64,000 bases of DNA. Source: Roseateles_E cavernae. Its GTDB lineage: Bacteria > Pseudomonadota > Gammaproteobacteria > Burkholderiales > Burkholderiaceae_C. Under the pieces are notes generated by a model. It was given only the letters and a program-made list of their open reading frames with translations, was not told the origin of the DNA and searched no databases. A program made the position numbers and the translations under genes. Positions within the stretch are counted from its first letter, which is position 1. Every line of letters begins with the position of its first letter. Positions 25,902 through 34,520 of this stretch are shown piece by piece. The stretch covers positions 372,001-436,000 of the forward strand of contig NZ_JBDPLH010000001.1 of assembly GCF_040187885.1 (NCBI RefSeq), given 5' to 3'.

Positions 25902-26578
25902 GGGCGCAGCTCGCAGACATAGCCCATGCCGCGCACCGCATGGATCAGCCGGCCCGGCACCGGGTCGTTGATGCGCAGGCGCAGGCGCCGCACCGCGACA
26001 TCGACGACATTGGTGTCGCTGTCGAAATTCATGTCCCAGACCAGCGAGGCGATCTGGCTGCGCGACAGCACCTCGCCCTGGCGCCGCATCAGCAGATGCA
26101 GCAGCGCGAACTCGCGCGCGCTCAGATGCACGCGCTCGCCGGCCCGGGTCACGACGCGGGCCGGCACGTTCAGCAGCAGATCGTCGACGGCCAGCAGCTC
26201 CTCCTCGCGCAGCGGCCCGCGCCGCAGCAGCGTGCGGATGCGGGCCAGCAGCTCGGCGAAGGCAAAGGGCTTGACCAGATAGTCGTCGGCGCCCTGCTCC
26301 AGGCCCTGGACCCGGTCTTCCAGCGCGTCGCGCGCGGTCAGGAAGATCACCGGCGTGGCCCGCGTGTCGCGGCCCTCGCGCAGCCGGCGCAGCACGCGCC
26401 AGCCGTCCATGCCGGGCAGCATCACATCGAGCACGATCAGGTCATAGCCCTGCTGCTGGGCCAGGTGCAGGCCGGTGATGCCGTCGCTCGCGACATCGAC
26501 CACAAAGCCCGACTCGCCCAGGCCCTTCTTCAGATAGTCGCCCGTCTTGGGCTCGTCTTCGACCACCAGGATGCGCAA
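25898..26578 (-). CDS. OmpR-family response regulator, CusR/CopR-like
   Basis: 226 residues. The receiver has the DE acid pair (VVEDEPKT), phospho-Asp in VLDVMLPGMDG and Lys in YLVKPF. The C-terminal winged helix holds the OmpR-type LSAREFALLHLLMRR and the RINDP...VRGMGYV wing. It reads as a copper/silver-type regulator of the CusR group by sequence pattern. The start is TTG at 26578 behind an AGGAGAAGG Shine-Dalgarno. The partner kinase overlaps by 4 bp. No efflux genes are adjacent; the divergent gene is a DUF4148 protein. Confidence 0.9.
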   Translation of the reverse strand: MRILVVEDEPKTGDYLKKGLGESGFVVDVASDGITGLHLAQQQGYDLIVLDVMLPGMDGWRVLRRLREGRDTRATPVIFLTARDALEDRVQGLEQGADDYLVKPFAFAELLARIRTLLRRGPLREEELLAVDDLLLNVPARVVTRAGERVHLSAREFALLHLLMRRQGEVLSRSQIASLVWDMNFDSDTNVVDVAVRRLRLRINDPVPGRLIHAVRGMGYVCELRP

Positions 26579-26630
26579 GACCTTCTCCTGTTTGCAAGGT
26601 CGCCAGCATGCCTGAAGCGCCAGAGCGGCG

Positions 26631-26648
26631 GATGACAGCTTTGTCATC
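26631..26648. promoter_or_regulatory. Copper-box-like operator
   Basis: GATGACA-GCTT-TGTCATC is an exact 7-bp inverted repeat. Its core ATGACA-N3-TTGTCAT has the same half sites and spacing as the CusR/PcoR copper box of enterobacteria. It lies between the CusR-like gene and the divergent DUF4148 gene; a TACAGT -10-like hexamer at 26681 would place the box around -50 of the latter. Confidence 0.7.
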
Positions 26649-26717
26649 GCGCCGTCAGCGCCCGGCCAGCGACGTGTTTCTACAGTGAGGTCTCCACTTC
26701 ATGCAAAGGATCACCCG

Positions 26718-26963
26718 ATGAACAAGCTCACCCTGATCTCCCTGTGCAGCGCCACCCTGCTGCTCGCCGGCCCCGCGCTGGCCGCGCGCGACGCTGGCGA
26801 GAAGAGCCGCGAGCAGGTCAAGGCCGAGCTGGCCGAGGCCAGGCTCCAGGGCACGCTGCCGGTCGGCGAGGACGGCCTGACGCCGCGCCAGCGCCACCCC
26901 CAGCTCTACCCGGCGCAGACCCGGCTGGCCGCCAAGCAGGACGCGAACAGCACCGCGCGCTGA
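26718..26963 (+). CDS. Small exported DUF4148 protein
   Basis: 81 residues with a signal peptide (cleavage after GPALA, about residue 22). The mature part has the family motif SREQVKAELAEARLQGTL, GEDGLTPRQ and YPAQ. It is likely periplasmic. The gene is divergent from a CusRS-like system and sits behind a copper-box-like palindrome, so metal-dependent induction is a reasonable inference. Its stop is 4 bp from the stop of the giant CHAT gene on the other strand. Confidence 0.8.
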   Translation: MNKLTLISLCSATLLLAGPALAARDAGEKSREQVKAELAEARLQGTLPVGEDGLTPRQRHPQLYPAQTRLAAKQDANSTAR

Positions 26964-26967
26964 GCAC

Positions 26968-29900
26968 TCAGCCATCGTGCCGGCGCTCGTGCGCGGCCAG
27001 CAGGGCCAGCGCGCGCTCGGCGGTCGCGACCAGCTCGTCCAGTGCCGGCCCATGGTCGCCGCTGCGCTGCGCCACCTGGCCGACGCCCAGGATGGCGCGG
27101 AAGCGGTGCTGGATGCTCTCGATCTCGCTGGGCGAGGGCCAGCGCACCAGCGCCGCTTCCAGCAGCTGCAGCGCGCGCTGCAGGTCGGGCCGGGTCGCGC
27201 AGCCCGCAGCGTCGGGCGGGGCCGGCGGCGCACTCACGGCGGCCCCGGGCCCGGCCAGCGCGATGCGCAGCAGCTGGCGCGCCACCAGCAGCTCGAAGGT
27301 GTTGGTGTAATGCCAGAAACGGGTCGACAGGCCCAGCGACTCGATCTCGTCGAGCAGGTCACGCACCTGGCGCTCCCAGTCGCAGTGCTGCTCCAGCAGC
27401 ATGTCCACCCCTTGCGGCTCGGTGCCGCCCAGCCGGGCCAGGCCCCAGCACAGCAGCGCGTTGGAGAGGGCGAAGGCGCGCCGGTCGGCGTGGTCGCGGC
27501 CGGCCGCATCCTGCAGCCCCTGACCGTTCAGCGGCGCCAGCTTGTCCACATAGCCGGCGGCGAAGAACTGCGCCGCCTCGGCCAGCAGCGCGATGTTCCA
27601 GCCCTGCGCCTGACCGGGCACGGGCGCGGCGCGGCGCATCTGCACGCTGCCGCGCAGGCAGCGCCGCTCCGAGGCCGCGCTGGCGGCACCGCCGATGCCG
27701 CCGGGCTCGGGCCAGAGCAGCTGCGGGTCGTCGATGGCTTCCAGCCGCTCCAGGATGTCGCGGCCCATGATCTGGGCGCGCTCCTCGCCGAGCCGGGCCA
27801 GCGAGTTGACCATCAGCTCGATATGGCGCAGCTGCACCCGCGAGTAGGCGGTGCGGGCGCCCAGCTGCAGCCACTTGACCGCATCGTCGTGCGCGCCCAG
27901 CTCGCGGTAAGCCTCGCCAAAGGCGGCGCGCACCCGCGAGCTGTGCAGCCAGGCCCGGCGCAGCGGATCGGCGCGCAGACGCAGCTCCAGCGCCTTGAGC
28001 TGGCTCAGCAGCGCCGAGCAGCGCTTGTCACCGGCCACCGCGACCACCTGCAGGATGCGCTCGGACAGCTCCATATGGCTCATGCAGTCCTCGGCACCGC
28101 GCAGCCGCGAGGTGCCGTTGAAATCGCCATAGCCGCTGCCGGCCAGGCCCTCCAGCCGCCAGGCCGGGTCGCCATAGCATTGGTAGGCGCCCCAGGTGTT
28201 GCTGCCGCCGCCGGGCTGGTAGATGGCCGCTCGGGCGTCGCGCACCGCGCTGCCGAAATCGGCGCCGTCACGCAGCAAGGCGGTGTAGAGCGTCTGGGCG
28301 AAGCGCAGGCCGTCGGCATCGTTGACCTGCCAGCCGGCCGCGACCACCGCCTTGGCGCCCATCTTGATGAACTGCAGCGCCAGGCTGGAGGCCAGCAGCG
28401 GATAGTTGCGCTGGCCCAGCACCTCGGCCTCGGTGCCGTCGCGGCCGGAATAGCAGCAGTTGATGAAGACGAACTCCGGCACCGGGTCCATCTGCTCGAC
28501 ATCGGCGGCCGCCAGCACCTGCTGGTGGCTCAGCAGCATGCCGGTCTTGCGCAAGGCCTGGCCGGCACCGATGTCCGACACCCATTGGTCGACCACGCCA
28601 TGGCCGGCCAGATGGACGATGCGGTAGGGCCGCTCCAGCAAGGCGGTGCGCACCCGCTCGAAGGACACCGTCTCGCCCACCAGCTTGTGCACATGCCAGG
28701 GCCGGGCATCGCCGCCCAGCCACTCGGCCACGCCCTCGGCCTCGTCCCGGGCGCCGGCCAGCGGCTTGAAGTCCAGCGGCTCGCCGCGCGCATCGCGCCA
28801 GCCGGCCGTGCAGGGCGCGCCCACCACCAGGGCCTGCCAGCCGACCAGGCCGGGCGGCGGCAGGCTGCGGAAGTCGTCGGTGACGCGCTGGCGCACCATG
28901 CCGGCCTGCACCGCCAGCGGCCGCGCCGGGTCGCCCTGCAGGCCGTCGTCGGGCGGGGTCAGCAGCTCCCAGGGGTAGGTGGCGGTCTTGTCGTCCAGCA
29001 CCAGCACGGTGTTGTCGAAATTGTTGAGCCGGCCCTTCAGGTTCTGCGGCAGCAACAGCTGGTACAGCACCCGGCCCATCGCCGCCTCTTCCTCGGGGTC
29101 GCTGCGGCCGACTGCGCCCTCGTCGCTGACGCGGGCGATGTAGTCGCTCAGGCTGGCCACATCGGAATAGACCCGGGTCGACTCGACCCGGGCGCGCTCG
29201 GCGATCAGCTCGAACTTCAGGCCGCCGCCAACATCCTGGCGCACCGCCAGGCGCTGCCAGACGCCCTCGTTGTCGCCCGGCCGAAAGCCGCGCAGGCCGC
29301 CGTCGCGGGTCTCCAGCAGCTGGGCCACCCAGAAGGCGCGCTCGCGCCACTCCTCGCGGTTGAGCAGGCGCTTGAGCTCGTAGGCGGCCTCCAGCGCGGC
29401 CTGCTCCTCGATCTCGATGATCTCGAGCTCGGCGATCTCGATCTGCCGGCCCAAGGCCTGCTCGTTCTGCACGATCTGGGCGGCGCGCCAGATGCCGTTG
29501 AGCACGCCGGCCAGGCTGTCGCGGATGCTGACCGCCTGCACATGGGTGCCGATCAGCAAGGACGAGAGCCGCAGCACCACCTTGCCCTGGGCCGGCACCC
29601 AGGGGTCGCGCGTCAGGTGCTCGAAGGCATAGCGCAGCACCGCCCGGGTCACCGTGTCGGCCAGGCTGCCCGGCGTCAGCTCGCCGACCCCGCCCAGGCC
29701 GACGACCAGGGCGCCGGGATAGGCGCTGGCGCAGCCCTGCTCGCTGGGCGGGCGCAGATACATCGCGGTGCGGTCGGCGCCGACGAACAGCCGCGTGTCG
29801 ATCAGGCGCTGCAGCTGGCCGCCCAGCTTCTCGTCCACCCGCTTGCTGCCGCCGGCCAGGCGGTCGTGCTGGTAGTGGCCGACGATCAGCGGGAAGCGCG

Positions 29901-32745
29901 CGTAGTCGAGGCTGCCATGCACGACCCGCAGCTCCAGGCGCGGCGTCAGCGCGGCGGCCGGCAGGCGCTGCGTCATGCCCAGCACATAGGCCAGCGGGTC
30001 CTCGGGCAGGCTGGGCAGGGCCAGCGGATCGGCCGTCACAAAGGCCGGCTCGGCGCCGGCGCGCGCCTGCGGCGGCTGGCGCGACAGCGCACTGCTGCGC
30101 CCGTTCTGCAGCAGCTCGAAATAGGCCTTGAACGAGGCCGTGTGGTCGGCCAGATCGCCATGGCTGGCGCGCACATACCAGCAGCGCTCGGCGCTCAGGC
30201 AGGAGTCCCAGCCCACCGTGCCGTCGCCCTGCGGCGAGGTCTGCAGCGCCAGGCGCTGGCCCACCCCGCCCTCGCCCAGCAGGGTCAGCCGGCTGGGGGT
30301 CTGGCCATGGCCGGCGACGTAGAACACGCCCTCGGTGCGCTCGCTGCCGAGGCGCTCGAACGAGCGCTGCAGCGCGCCGCGCACGGCACGCGCCCGCGCC
30401 AGCAAGGCCGGCTCAGGCAGCGGCAGCCCGGCATCGAACTGCTGCAGCGCCTGCCAGGCGGCCGGCTGCAGCAGATCGCCGAATTGCGGGTCGGGCGCCA
30501 GCGGCAGCATCTGCAGCAGGCCCTCGAAGCCCGCGCCCCAGCGCGCCAGATCGGCCGCCGTGACCGCACGCGACAGGCCGGCCACCAGCTTGGACAGGCC
30601 GTGCTGGCGCAGCAGCAGCTGCAGCGGCGCATAGGAGCCGGCATTGGGCGTGCCCAGCATCAGCAGCCGGCCGCCGCGCCGGCACAGGCGCTGCCAGCGT
30701 GCATCGTCGTCCGCCAGCATGCCCTGCGCGTCGACCCGATGGAACAGCGCCGCGCGGGCCACCAGACCGCCCATCGAATGGGACAGCAGATGCAGCGGCA
30801 GCTGCTGGGCCTCGGCATGCTGGAGCAGTGCGTCGAGCCGCGCGCCCAGACGCTCGGCGCTGCGCGGTATGGCCTCGCGCCAGTCATAGGCGAAGGCCTG
30901 CACATTGAAGTCCTTGGCGGCCGCCACCAGCAGACGCTCATAGGCCAGCGGCGTCAGCCCGGTGGGCTCCAGGCGGCGCGGGCCGGCGAGGTTCAGCGCC
31001 GCCAGTGCGCCGTTGACCATCGCGGCCGTCGACAGCCAGACCGCTGCGCCGCCGACCTCGCCGAGCTCGCTGCCCATGATGCCCGGCAAGACCAGCAGGA
31101 TGGGCTTGCCGCGCTGGGCCGGGTCGCTCAGCGACTCCTGCCACTGCGCGGCGCTGCGGCGCGCCAGCGGGTCGGGCTTGAACGCCTGGAACAGGCCACG
31201 GGTGATGGCTTCGTCCTCCCGCAGCGCGCGAAAGCCTTCGTCATGCCCGTCCAGCGCCAGGAACAGCGGCTGGCGCGACAGCGCGGCGCTCTTGAAATAG
31301 CTCAGGTGCGTGACCGTCTTGTCGGCCAGGCGCAGGCTCTTGGCATCGGCGCGGGTGAAACCGCCGAACATCGAATGGGTGTGGACGACGAAATCATGGT
31401 CGTGCAGACCGTAGAACACATCGCCGACCAGGCTCAGGATGCCGCCCCAGCCCAGGCCCTGGGTGTCGCCGGCGATCACGCGCAGCCGCCCGGGCAGCGC
31501 CGGCAGGCCCGGCGCGTTCAGCGCCAGGGTCAGGGCCGAACCGGGCATCATCGCCTCCAGCCCCGGGATGCTGCGGGCATCGGCGCGCGCCGCCACCAGC
31601 GCCCGCACAAAGCCGTTGAGCCGCTCATACATGGGCACGCCGTTGCTGCCAAAGGCCAGGCCGACGCTGCGCAGCAGCAGGGACAGGAACAGATCGGTGC
31701 GGCGGTCCGCCAGCAGGGTGCCGCGCGAGGGGCTGGCCACCCGCACGAACACGCCCAGCTCCAGCGCCGGCGCGGGGTTCTGCAGCAGGCGTTCCAGCTC
31801 GGGACGGTCCGGATGCTCGGGTGCATAGGCCTGCTCGAAGGCGGCGCGGAACCTGGCCTTGTCACCCTGACTCAAGCCCAGCGCCAGCAGATCGCCGACC
31901 ATGCCACCGCGCGAATGCGAGACCAGATGCAGGCGCTGGCCGGCGCGCAGCGGCGCCAGCGCACGCAGCAGCTCCACCGCATTGCGCAGCGGGCTGACGG
32001 TCAGCGTGCGGTGCTCCCAGGCATAGAGCTCGCAGCGCTGCGCCAGCGCCTGGAAGTCGGCCTCGCCCACCGTCTCGCCCTCCCAGAGGCCGGAAAAGCT
32101 GCCCGCCGTGCTGGAGGCCGTGCCGTGCAGGAACAGCACGGCATCGCGCGCGCCGCCTGCCGGGGCAGCCTCGGCCGGCTGCCAGCGGCCGGCGCGCCAA
32201 TGCAGCAGCGCCCCGTTGCGCTCGGGGCCGACACCGTCGAGCTGGGCGGTCTCGAAAGCGCGGCAAAGCTTGGCCGCCACCAGTCGGGCGGCGCCGCTGT
32301 CGCTGCTGCCGAACCAGCGGTCCAGCCCGTCGCTGAACAGGGCGCCGAACTGGTAGACCCGGTCCAGGGTGCTGGGCTCGGTCAGGCGGGCCATCGCATA
32401 GCTCTGCACCCGGCTCGTGCCGGGCGCGCCGCGGGTCAGGGCGGCAGCGCCGACCAGATCGAAGGGCAGCAGCACCCGGCCGGGCCGGGCGGCCGAGCGC
32501 GTCGCGGCCACGCCCCGCTCGTCCAGGCCGGCCAGAAAGGCCTGCGGATCGGTGTGCAGCACCGAGCCGTCGGCCCACTCGACGCTCAGCACATCGGCTG
32601 CGGCGAAGTCCTCGGCCGAGAAGTCGCTGGCGCCCTGCGCCGCGCTGCGGCTCGCGCGCGTGATGCTGGCCAGCTCACGCACATGCTCGCGGCTCCAGTA
32701 GTCGAACGGCGTCTGGTTGTCGCTGCGGGCAGGCGTATCGCTCAT
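26968..32745 (-). CDS. 1925-aa double alpha/beta-hydrolase and CHAT protease fusion
   Basis: Four parts can be read. (1) About 200-480: a lipase-like alpha/beta hydrolase with LFLHGT, elbow SHSRGG (Ser278), and plausible Asp451 (HDHDFVV) and His480 (VTHLSYF). (2) About 548-880: an LCAT-like hydrolase with LVLPGIMGSEL, YDWRE, SHSMGG (Ser657), LGTPNAGS, GDGTV (Asp841) and His862. (3) About 935-1050: a domain with PLIVGHYQHD and ALVVGLGGVG, perhaps like the M17 aminopeptidase N-domain. (4) About 1300-1530: a CHAT (caspase-like) domain with His1382 (HLAGHGVV) and Cys1431 (INCCYSG). The last 370 residues are helical. No signal peptide, so cytoplasmic. Shine-Dalgarno AGGAG. The role is unknown; CHAT proteases elsewhere act in regulated proteolysis, including immunity and cell death. 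Confidence 0.85.
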   Translation of the reverse strand: MSDTPARSDNQTPFDYWSREHVRELASITRASRSAAQGASDFSAEDFAAADVLSVEWADGSVLHTDPQAFLAGLDERGVAATRSAARPGRVLLPFDLVGAAALTRGAPGTSRVQSYAMARLTEPSTLDRVYQFGALFSDGLDRWFGSSDSGAARLVAAKLCRAFETAQLDGVGPERNGALLHWRAGRWQPAEAAPAGGARDAVLFLHGTASSTAGSFSGLWEGETVGEADFQALAQRCELYAWEHRTLTVSPLRNAVELLRALAPLRAGQRLHLVSHSRGGMVGDLLALGLSQGDKARFRAAFEQAYAPEHPDRPELERLLQNPAPALELGVFVRVASPSRGTLLADRRTDLFLSLLLRSVGLAFGSNGVPMYERLNGFVRALVAARADARSIPGLEAMMPGSALTLALNAPGLPALPGRLRVIAGDTQGLGWGGILSLVGDVFYGLHDHDFVVHTHSMFGGFTRADAKSLRLADKTVTHLSYFKSAALSRQPLFLALDGHDEGFRALREDEAITRGLFQAFKPDPLARRSAAQWQESLSDPAQRGKPILLVLPGIMGSELGEVGGAAVWLSTAAMVNGALAALNLAGPRRLEPTGLTPLAYERLLVAAAKDFNVQAFAYDWREAIPRSAERLGARLDALLQHAEAQQLPLHLLSHSMGGLVARAALFHRVDAQGMLADDDARWQRLCRRGGRLLMLGTPNAGSYAPLQLLLRQHGLSKLVAGLSRAVTAADLARWGAGFEGLLQMLPLAPDPQFGDLLQPAAWQALQQFDAGLPLPEPALLARARAVRGALQRSFERLGSERTEGVFYVAGHGQTPSRLTLLGEGGVGQRLALQTSPQGDGTVGWDSCLSAERCWYVRASHGDLADHTASFKAYFELLQNGRSSALSRQPPQARAGAEPAFVTADPLALPSLPEDPLAYVLGMTQRLPAAALTPRLELRVVHGSLDYARFPLIVGHYQHDRLAGGSKRVDEKLGGQLQRLIDTRLFVGADRTAMYLRPPSEQGCASAYPGALVVGLGGVGELTPGSLADTVTRAVLRYAFEHLTRDPWVPAQGKVVLRLSSLLIGTHVQAVSIRDSLAGVLNGIWRAAQIVQNEQALGRQIEIAELEIIEIEEQAALEAAYELKRLLNREEWRERAFWVAQLLETRDGGLRGFRPGDNEGVWQRLAVRQDVGGGLKFELIAERARVESTRVYSDVASLSDYIARVSDEGAVGRSDPEEEAAMGRVLYQLLLPQNLKGRLNNFDNTVLVLDDKTATYPWELLTPPDDGLQGDPARPLAVQAGMVRQRVTDDFRSLPPPGLVGWQALVVGAPCTAGWRDARGEPLDFKPLAGARDEAEGVAEWLGGDARPWHVHKLVGETVSFERVRTALLERPYRIVHLAGHGVVDQWVSDIGAGQALRKTGMLLSHQQVLAAADVEQMDPVPEFVFINCCYSGRDGTEAEVLGQRNYPLLASSLALQFIKMGAKAVVAAGWQVNDADGLRFAQTLYTALLRDGADFGSAVRDARAAIYQPGGGSNTWGAYQCYGDPAWRLEGLAGSGYGDFNGTSRLRGAEDCMSHMELSERILQVVAVAGDKRCSALLSQLKALELRLRADPLRRAWLHSSRVRAAFGEAYRELGAHDDAVKWLQLGARTAYSRVQLRHIELMVNSLARLGEERAQIMGRDILERLEAIDDPQLLWPEPGGIGGAASAASERRCLRGSVQMRRAAPVPGQAQGWNIALLAEAAQFFAAGYVDKLAPLNGQGLQDAAGRDHADRRAFALSNALLCWGLARLGGTEPQGVDMLLEQHCDWERQVRDLLDEIESLGLSTRFWHYTNTFELLVARQLLRIALAGPGAAVSAPPAPPDAAGCATRPDLQRALQLLEAALVRWPSPSEIESIQHRFRAILGVGQVAQRSGDHGPALDELVATAERALALLAAHERRHDG

Positions 32746-32859
32746 GGCGCGGCTCCTCGGGAAGCAAGCCGACCATACTGAGGCAAAGCTTCGACGCTGA
32801 ACAGGGCCGCGCGTCCCCTGAACTCAGGAAGCGTTGCGCGGGCCCTTCATCCCGTCAGA

Positions 32860-33132
32860 TCAGGCCAGGCTCTTGCGCAGCAGCTCGGCCACGAGGCCGT
32901 TGATGCCCTCGGGGTGGGCGGCGGCGCGCTCGCTCAAGGTCTTGGTCAGCTCGGAGGGCAGCTTGCAGGCAAAGGGCACCAGGCCGGCCGCGGCATCGAG
33001 GCGGCGGCGCTCCTTGCGGTCGGGCAGCTGGGCGGCGCCCTGGCCGAAACGTCCGGGCACGGCGGCGCCGCGCATCTGGCCGTCCAGCTTCATCGCCGCG
33101 TGGCGTTCGAGGTCGGTCTTCTTCATGCTCAT
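32860..33132 (-). CDS. Small RHH-like protein
   Basis: 90 residues. The basic N-terminal half (MKKTDLERHAAMKLDGQMRG, DRKERRRLD) precedes a segment that reads as strand-helix-helix (VPFACKLPSELTKTLSERAA then GINGLVAELLRKSL), like a ribbon-helix-helix DNA-binding domain. It lies 114 bp upstream of the giant CHAT gene on the same strand and is divergent from a ParA-like gene 112 bp away. It could regulate either or partner the ATPase; that is inference. Confidence 0.65.
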   Translation of the reverse strand: MSMKKTDLERHAAMKLDGQMRGAAVPGRFGQGAAQLPDRKERRRLDAAAGLVPFACKLPSELTKTLSERAAAHPEGINGLVAELLRKSLA

Positions 33133-33244
33133 GGTCAGGCCCGCTTACTGCTATGGATAGGAAACAGCCGCGATTGTCCGTCATGCCCGTGTGCGACGGC
33201 CTGCCGCACAATCGCCCCACCCTCTGCTCTGCCCGGACCCCACC

Positions 33245-33967
33245 ATGGATGTGCCTACGCTAGACAAGAACCCCAGCTCCAAGATCCACCTGATCGGCGG
33301 CGAGAAAGGCGGCGTCGGCAAGTCGCTGCTGGCGCGGGTGCTGGCCCAGCACTTCATCGACCAGCAGCTGCCCTTCATCGGCTTCGACACCGACCGCTCG
33401 CATGGCGCGCTGCTGCGCTTTTATGGCGACTATGCCTCGCCGGTGCTGGTCGACCGCTACGAGATGCTGGACCATATCATCGAGCGCGCCGTCGAGCAGC
33501 CGGGCACGCGCGTGCTGGTGGACTTGGCGGCGCAGACGCATGAGCCGCTGGTCACCTGGATGGATGATTCGGGCGTGCTGGACATGGCCGATATCTCGGG
33601 CTTCTCGCTGAACTACTGGCATGTGATGGACGCCGGCCGCGACTCGGTGGACCTGCTGGCGCGGCTGCTGGACCGCTTCGGCCAGCGCCTGCGCTATGTG
33701 CTGGTGCGCAACCAGTTGCGTGGCAATGATTTCTCCCAGTTGGAGAAATCGGGCCAGCTGGAGCGCGCCCAGGGCCTGGGCGCCACGGTGATCGACATCA
33801 AGCATCTGCAGGACGCCGTGGTGCAGAAGATCGACGCGCGCAACGCCAGCTTCTGGGCCGCCAAGAACGGCGGCGCCGATGGCCCGAGCCTCGGCTTGAT
33901 GGAACGCCAGCGCCTGAAGCTGTGGCTGCACCACGCCTATGCGGAGCTGGCGCGGGCCCAGGCCTAG
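33245..33967 (+). CDS. ParA/MinD-like P-loop ATPase
   Basis: 240 residues. The deviant Walker A motif GGEKGGVGKS (18-27) with its extra lysine defines the ParA/MinD/CobQ group; FDTDRS and LVDLAAQ are the switch I and Walker B positions. It lacks an N-terminal HTH and no parB follows, so it is not a standard plasmid or chromosome partition operon. It is divergent from the small RHH-like gene, and RHH plus ParA pairs are known as type Ib partition systems, but here the orientation is divergent. Function is open. Confidence 0.8.
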   Translation: MDVPTLDKNPSSKIHLIGGEKGGVGKSLLARVLAQHFIDQQLPFIGFDTDRSHGALLRFYGDYASPVLVDRYEMLDHIIERAVEQPGTRVLVDLAAQTHEPLVTWMDDSGVLDMADISGFSLNYWHVMDAGRDSVDLLARLLDRFGQRLRYVLVRNQLRGNDFSQLEKSGQLERAQGLGATVIDIKHLQDAVVQKIDARNASFWAAKNGGADGPSLGLMERQRLKLWLHHAYAELARAQA

Positions 33968-34049
33968 CAAACCTCCGGTCGTTGCCGCACTGGAACGGTA
34001 AATGCTTGAGCTTGGGAGTGTCCGTGTTCATGCACCGAAAGGAGCGTTC

Positions 34050-34472
34050 ATGCTGGATCGAAGCGATACCCTGTTCTCGCACGTCAAGCCCACCGACACC
34101 GGCTATGTCAGCGGCGGCCTGCGCGACTTCTTCCTCTATCGCGACCTCGGCATCGCCGCGGCCACCCAGGGCCGGGTGATCGCCCATCTGGTCAAGGCCA
34201 ATATGGCGCCCGAAAAAGGCACGGGCTGGCACCGCCACGAGGCGGACTTCCAGATCGTCATCATGCTCAAGGGCTGGGCCCGCTTCATGTACGAGGACCG
34301 CGAAACCCTGGTCGAGGCCGGCGACTGCGTGCACCAGCGCCCCGGCATCCGCCACTATCTGTTCGACTACTCGCCAGACATGGAGTACCTGGAGATCGTC
34401 TCGCCGGCGGACTTCAAGTCCATCGACGTGGAGCCGGTCTGCCCGATTCCGGACCCGACGCCCTGGAAGTGA
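34050..34472 (+). CDS. Single-domain cupin protein
   Basis: 140 residues. The cupin motif 1 is GWHRHEADFQIVIMLKGWA with two His and a Glu/Asp, and motif 2 is AGDCVHQRPGIRH. It should bind a divalent metal; whether it is an enzyme, storage or sensing protein cannot be read. The start at 34050 has AAAGGAG at good spacing. It stands alone between the ParA-like gene and a convergent GST. Confidence 0.85.
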   Translation: MLDRSDTLFSHVKPTDTGYVSGGLRDFFLYRDLGIAAATQGRVIAHLVKANMAPEKGTGWHRHEADFQIVIMLKGWARFMYEDRETLVEAGDCVHQRPGIRHYLFDYSPDMEYLEIVSPADFKSIDVEPVCPIPDPTPWK

Positions 34473-34520
34473 GCACGGCCGCACCAAGGCGGACAGCGGT
34501 CCTCGGACGCCGCTTCAGCC

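Noticed and set aside
26977..32781. A plus-strand reading frame of 1934 codons antisense to the CHAT giant.
   Set aside because: It mirrors the real gene; its residues are Gln/Arg/Ala/His-rich low-complexity with no domain, an effect of strong GC codon bias.
26968..33967. CHAT protein as a Craspase-type CRISPR effector.
   Set aside because: No cas genes or repeat arrays are present in the window.
33245..33967. ParA-like gene as a plasmid or chromosome partition operon.
   Set aside because: No parB, origin-like repeats or rep gene; the partner RHH-like gene is divergent.
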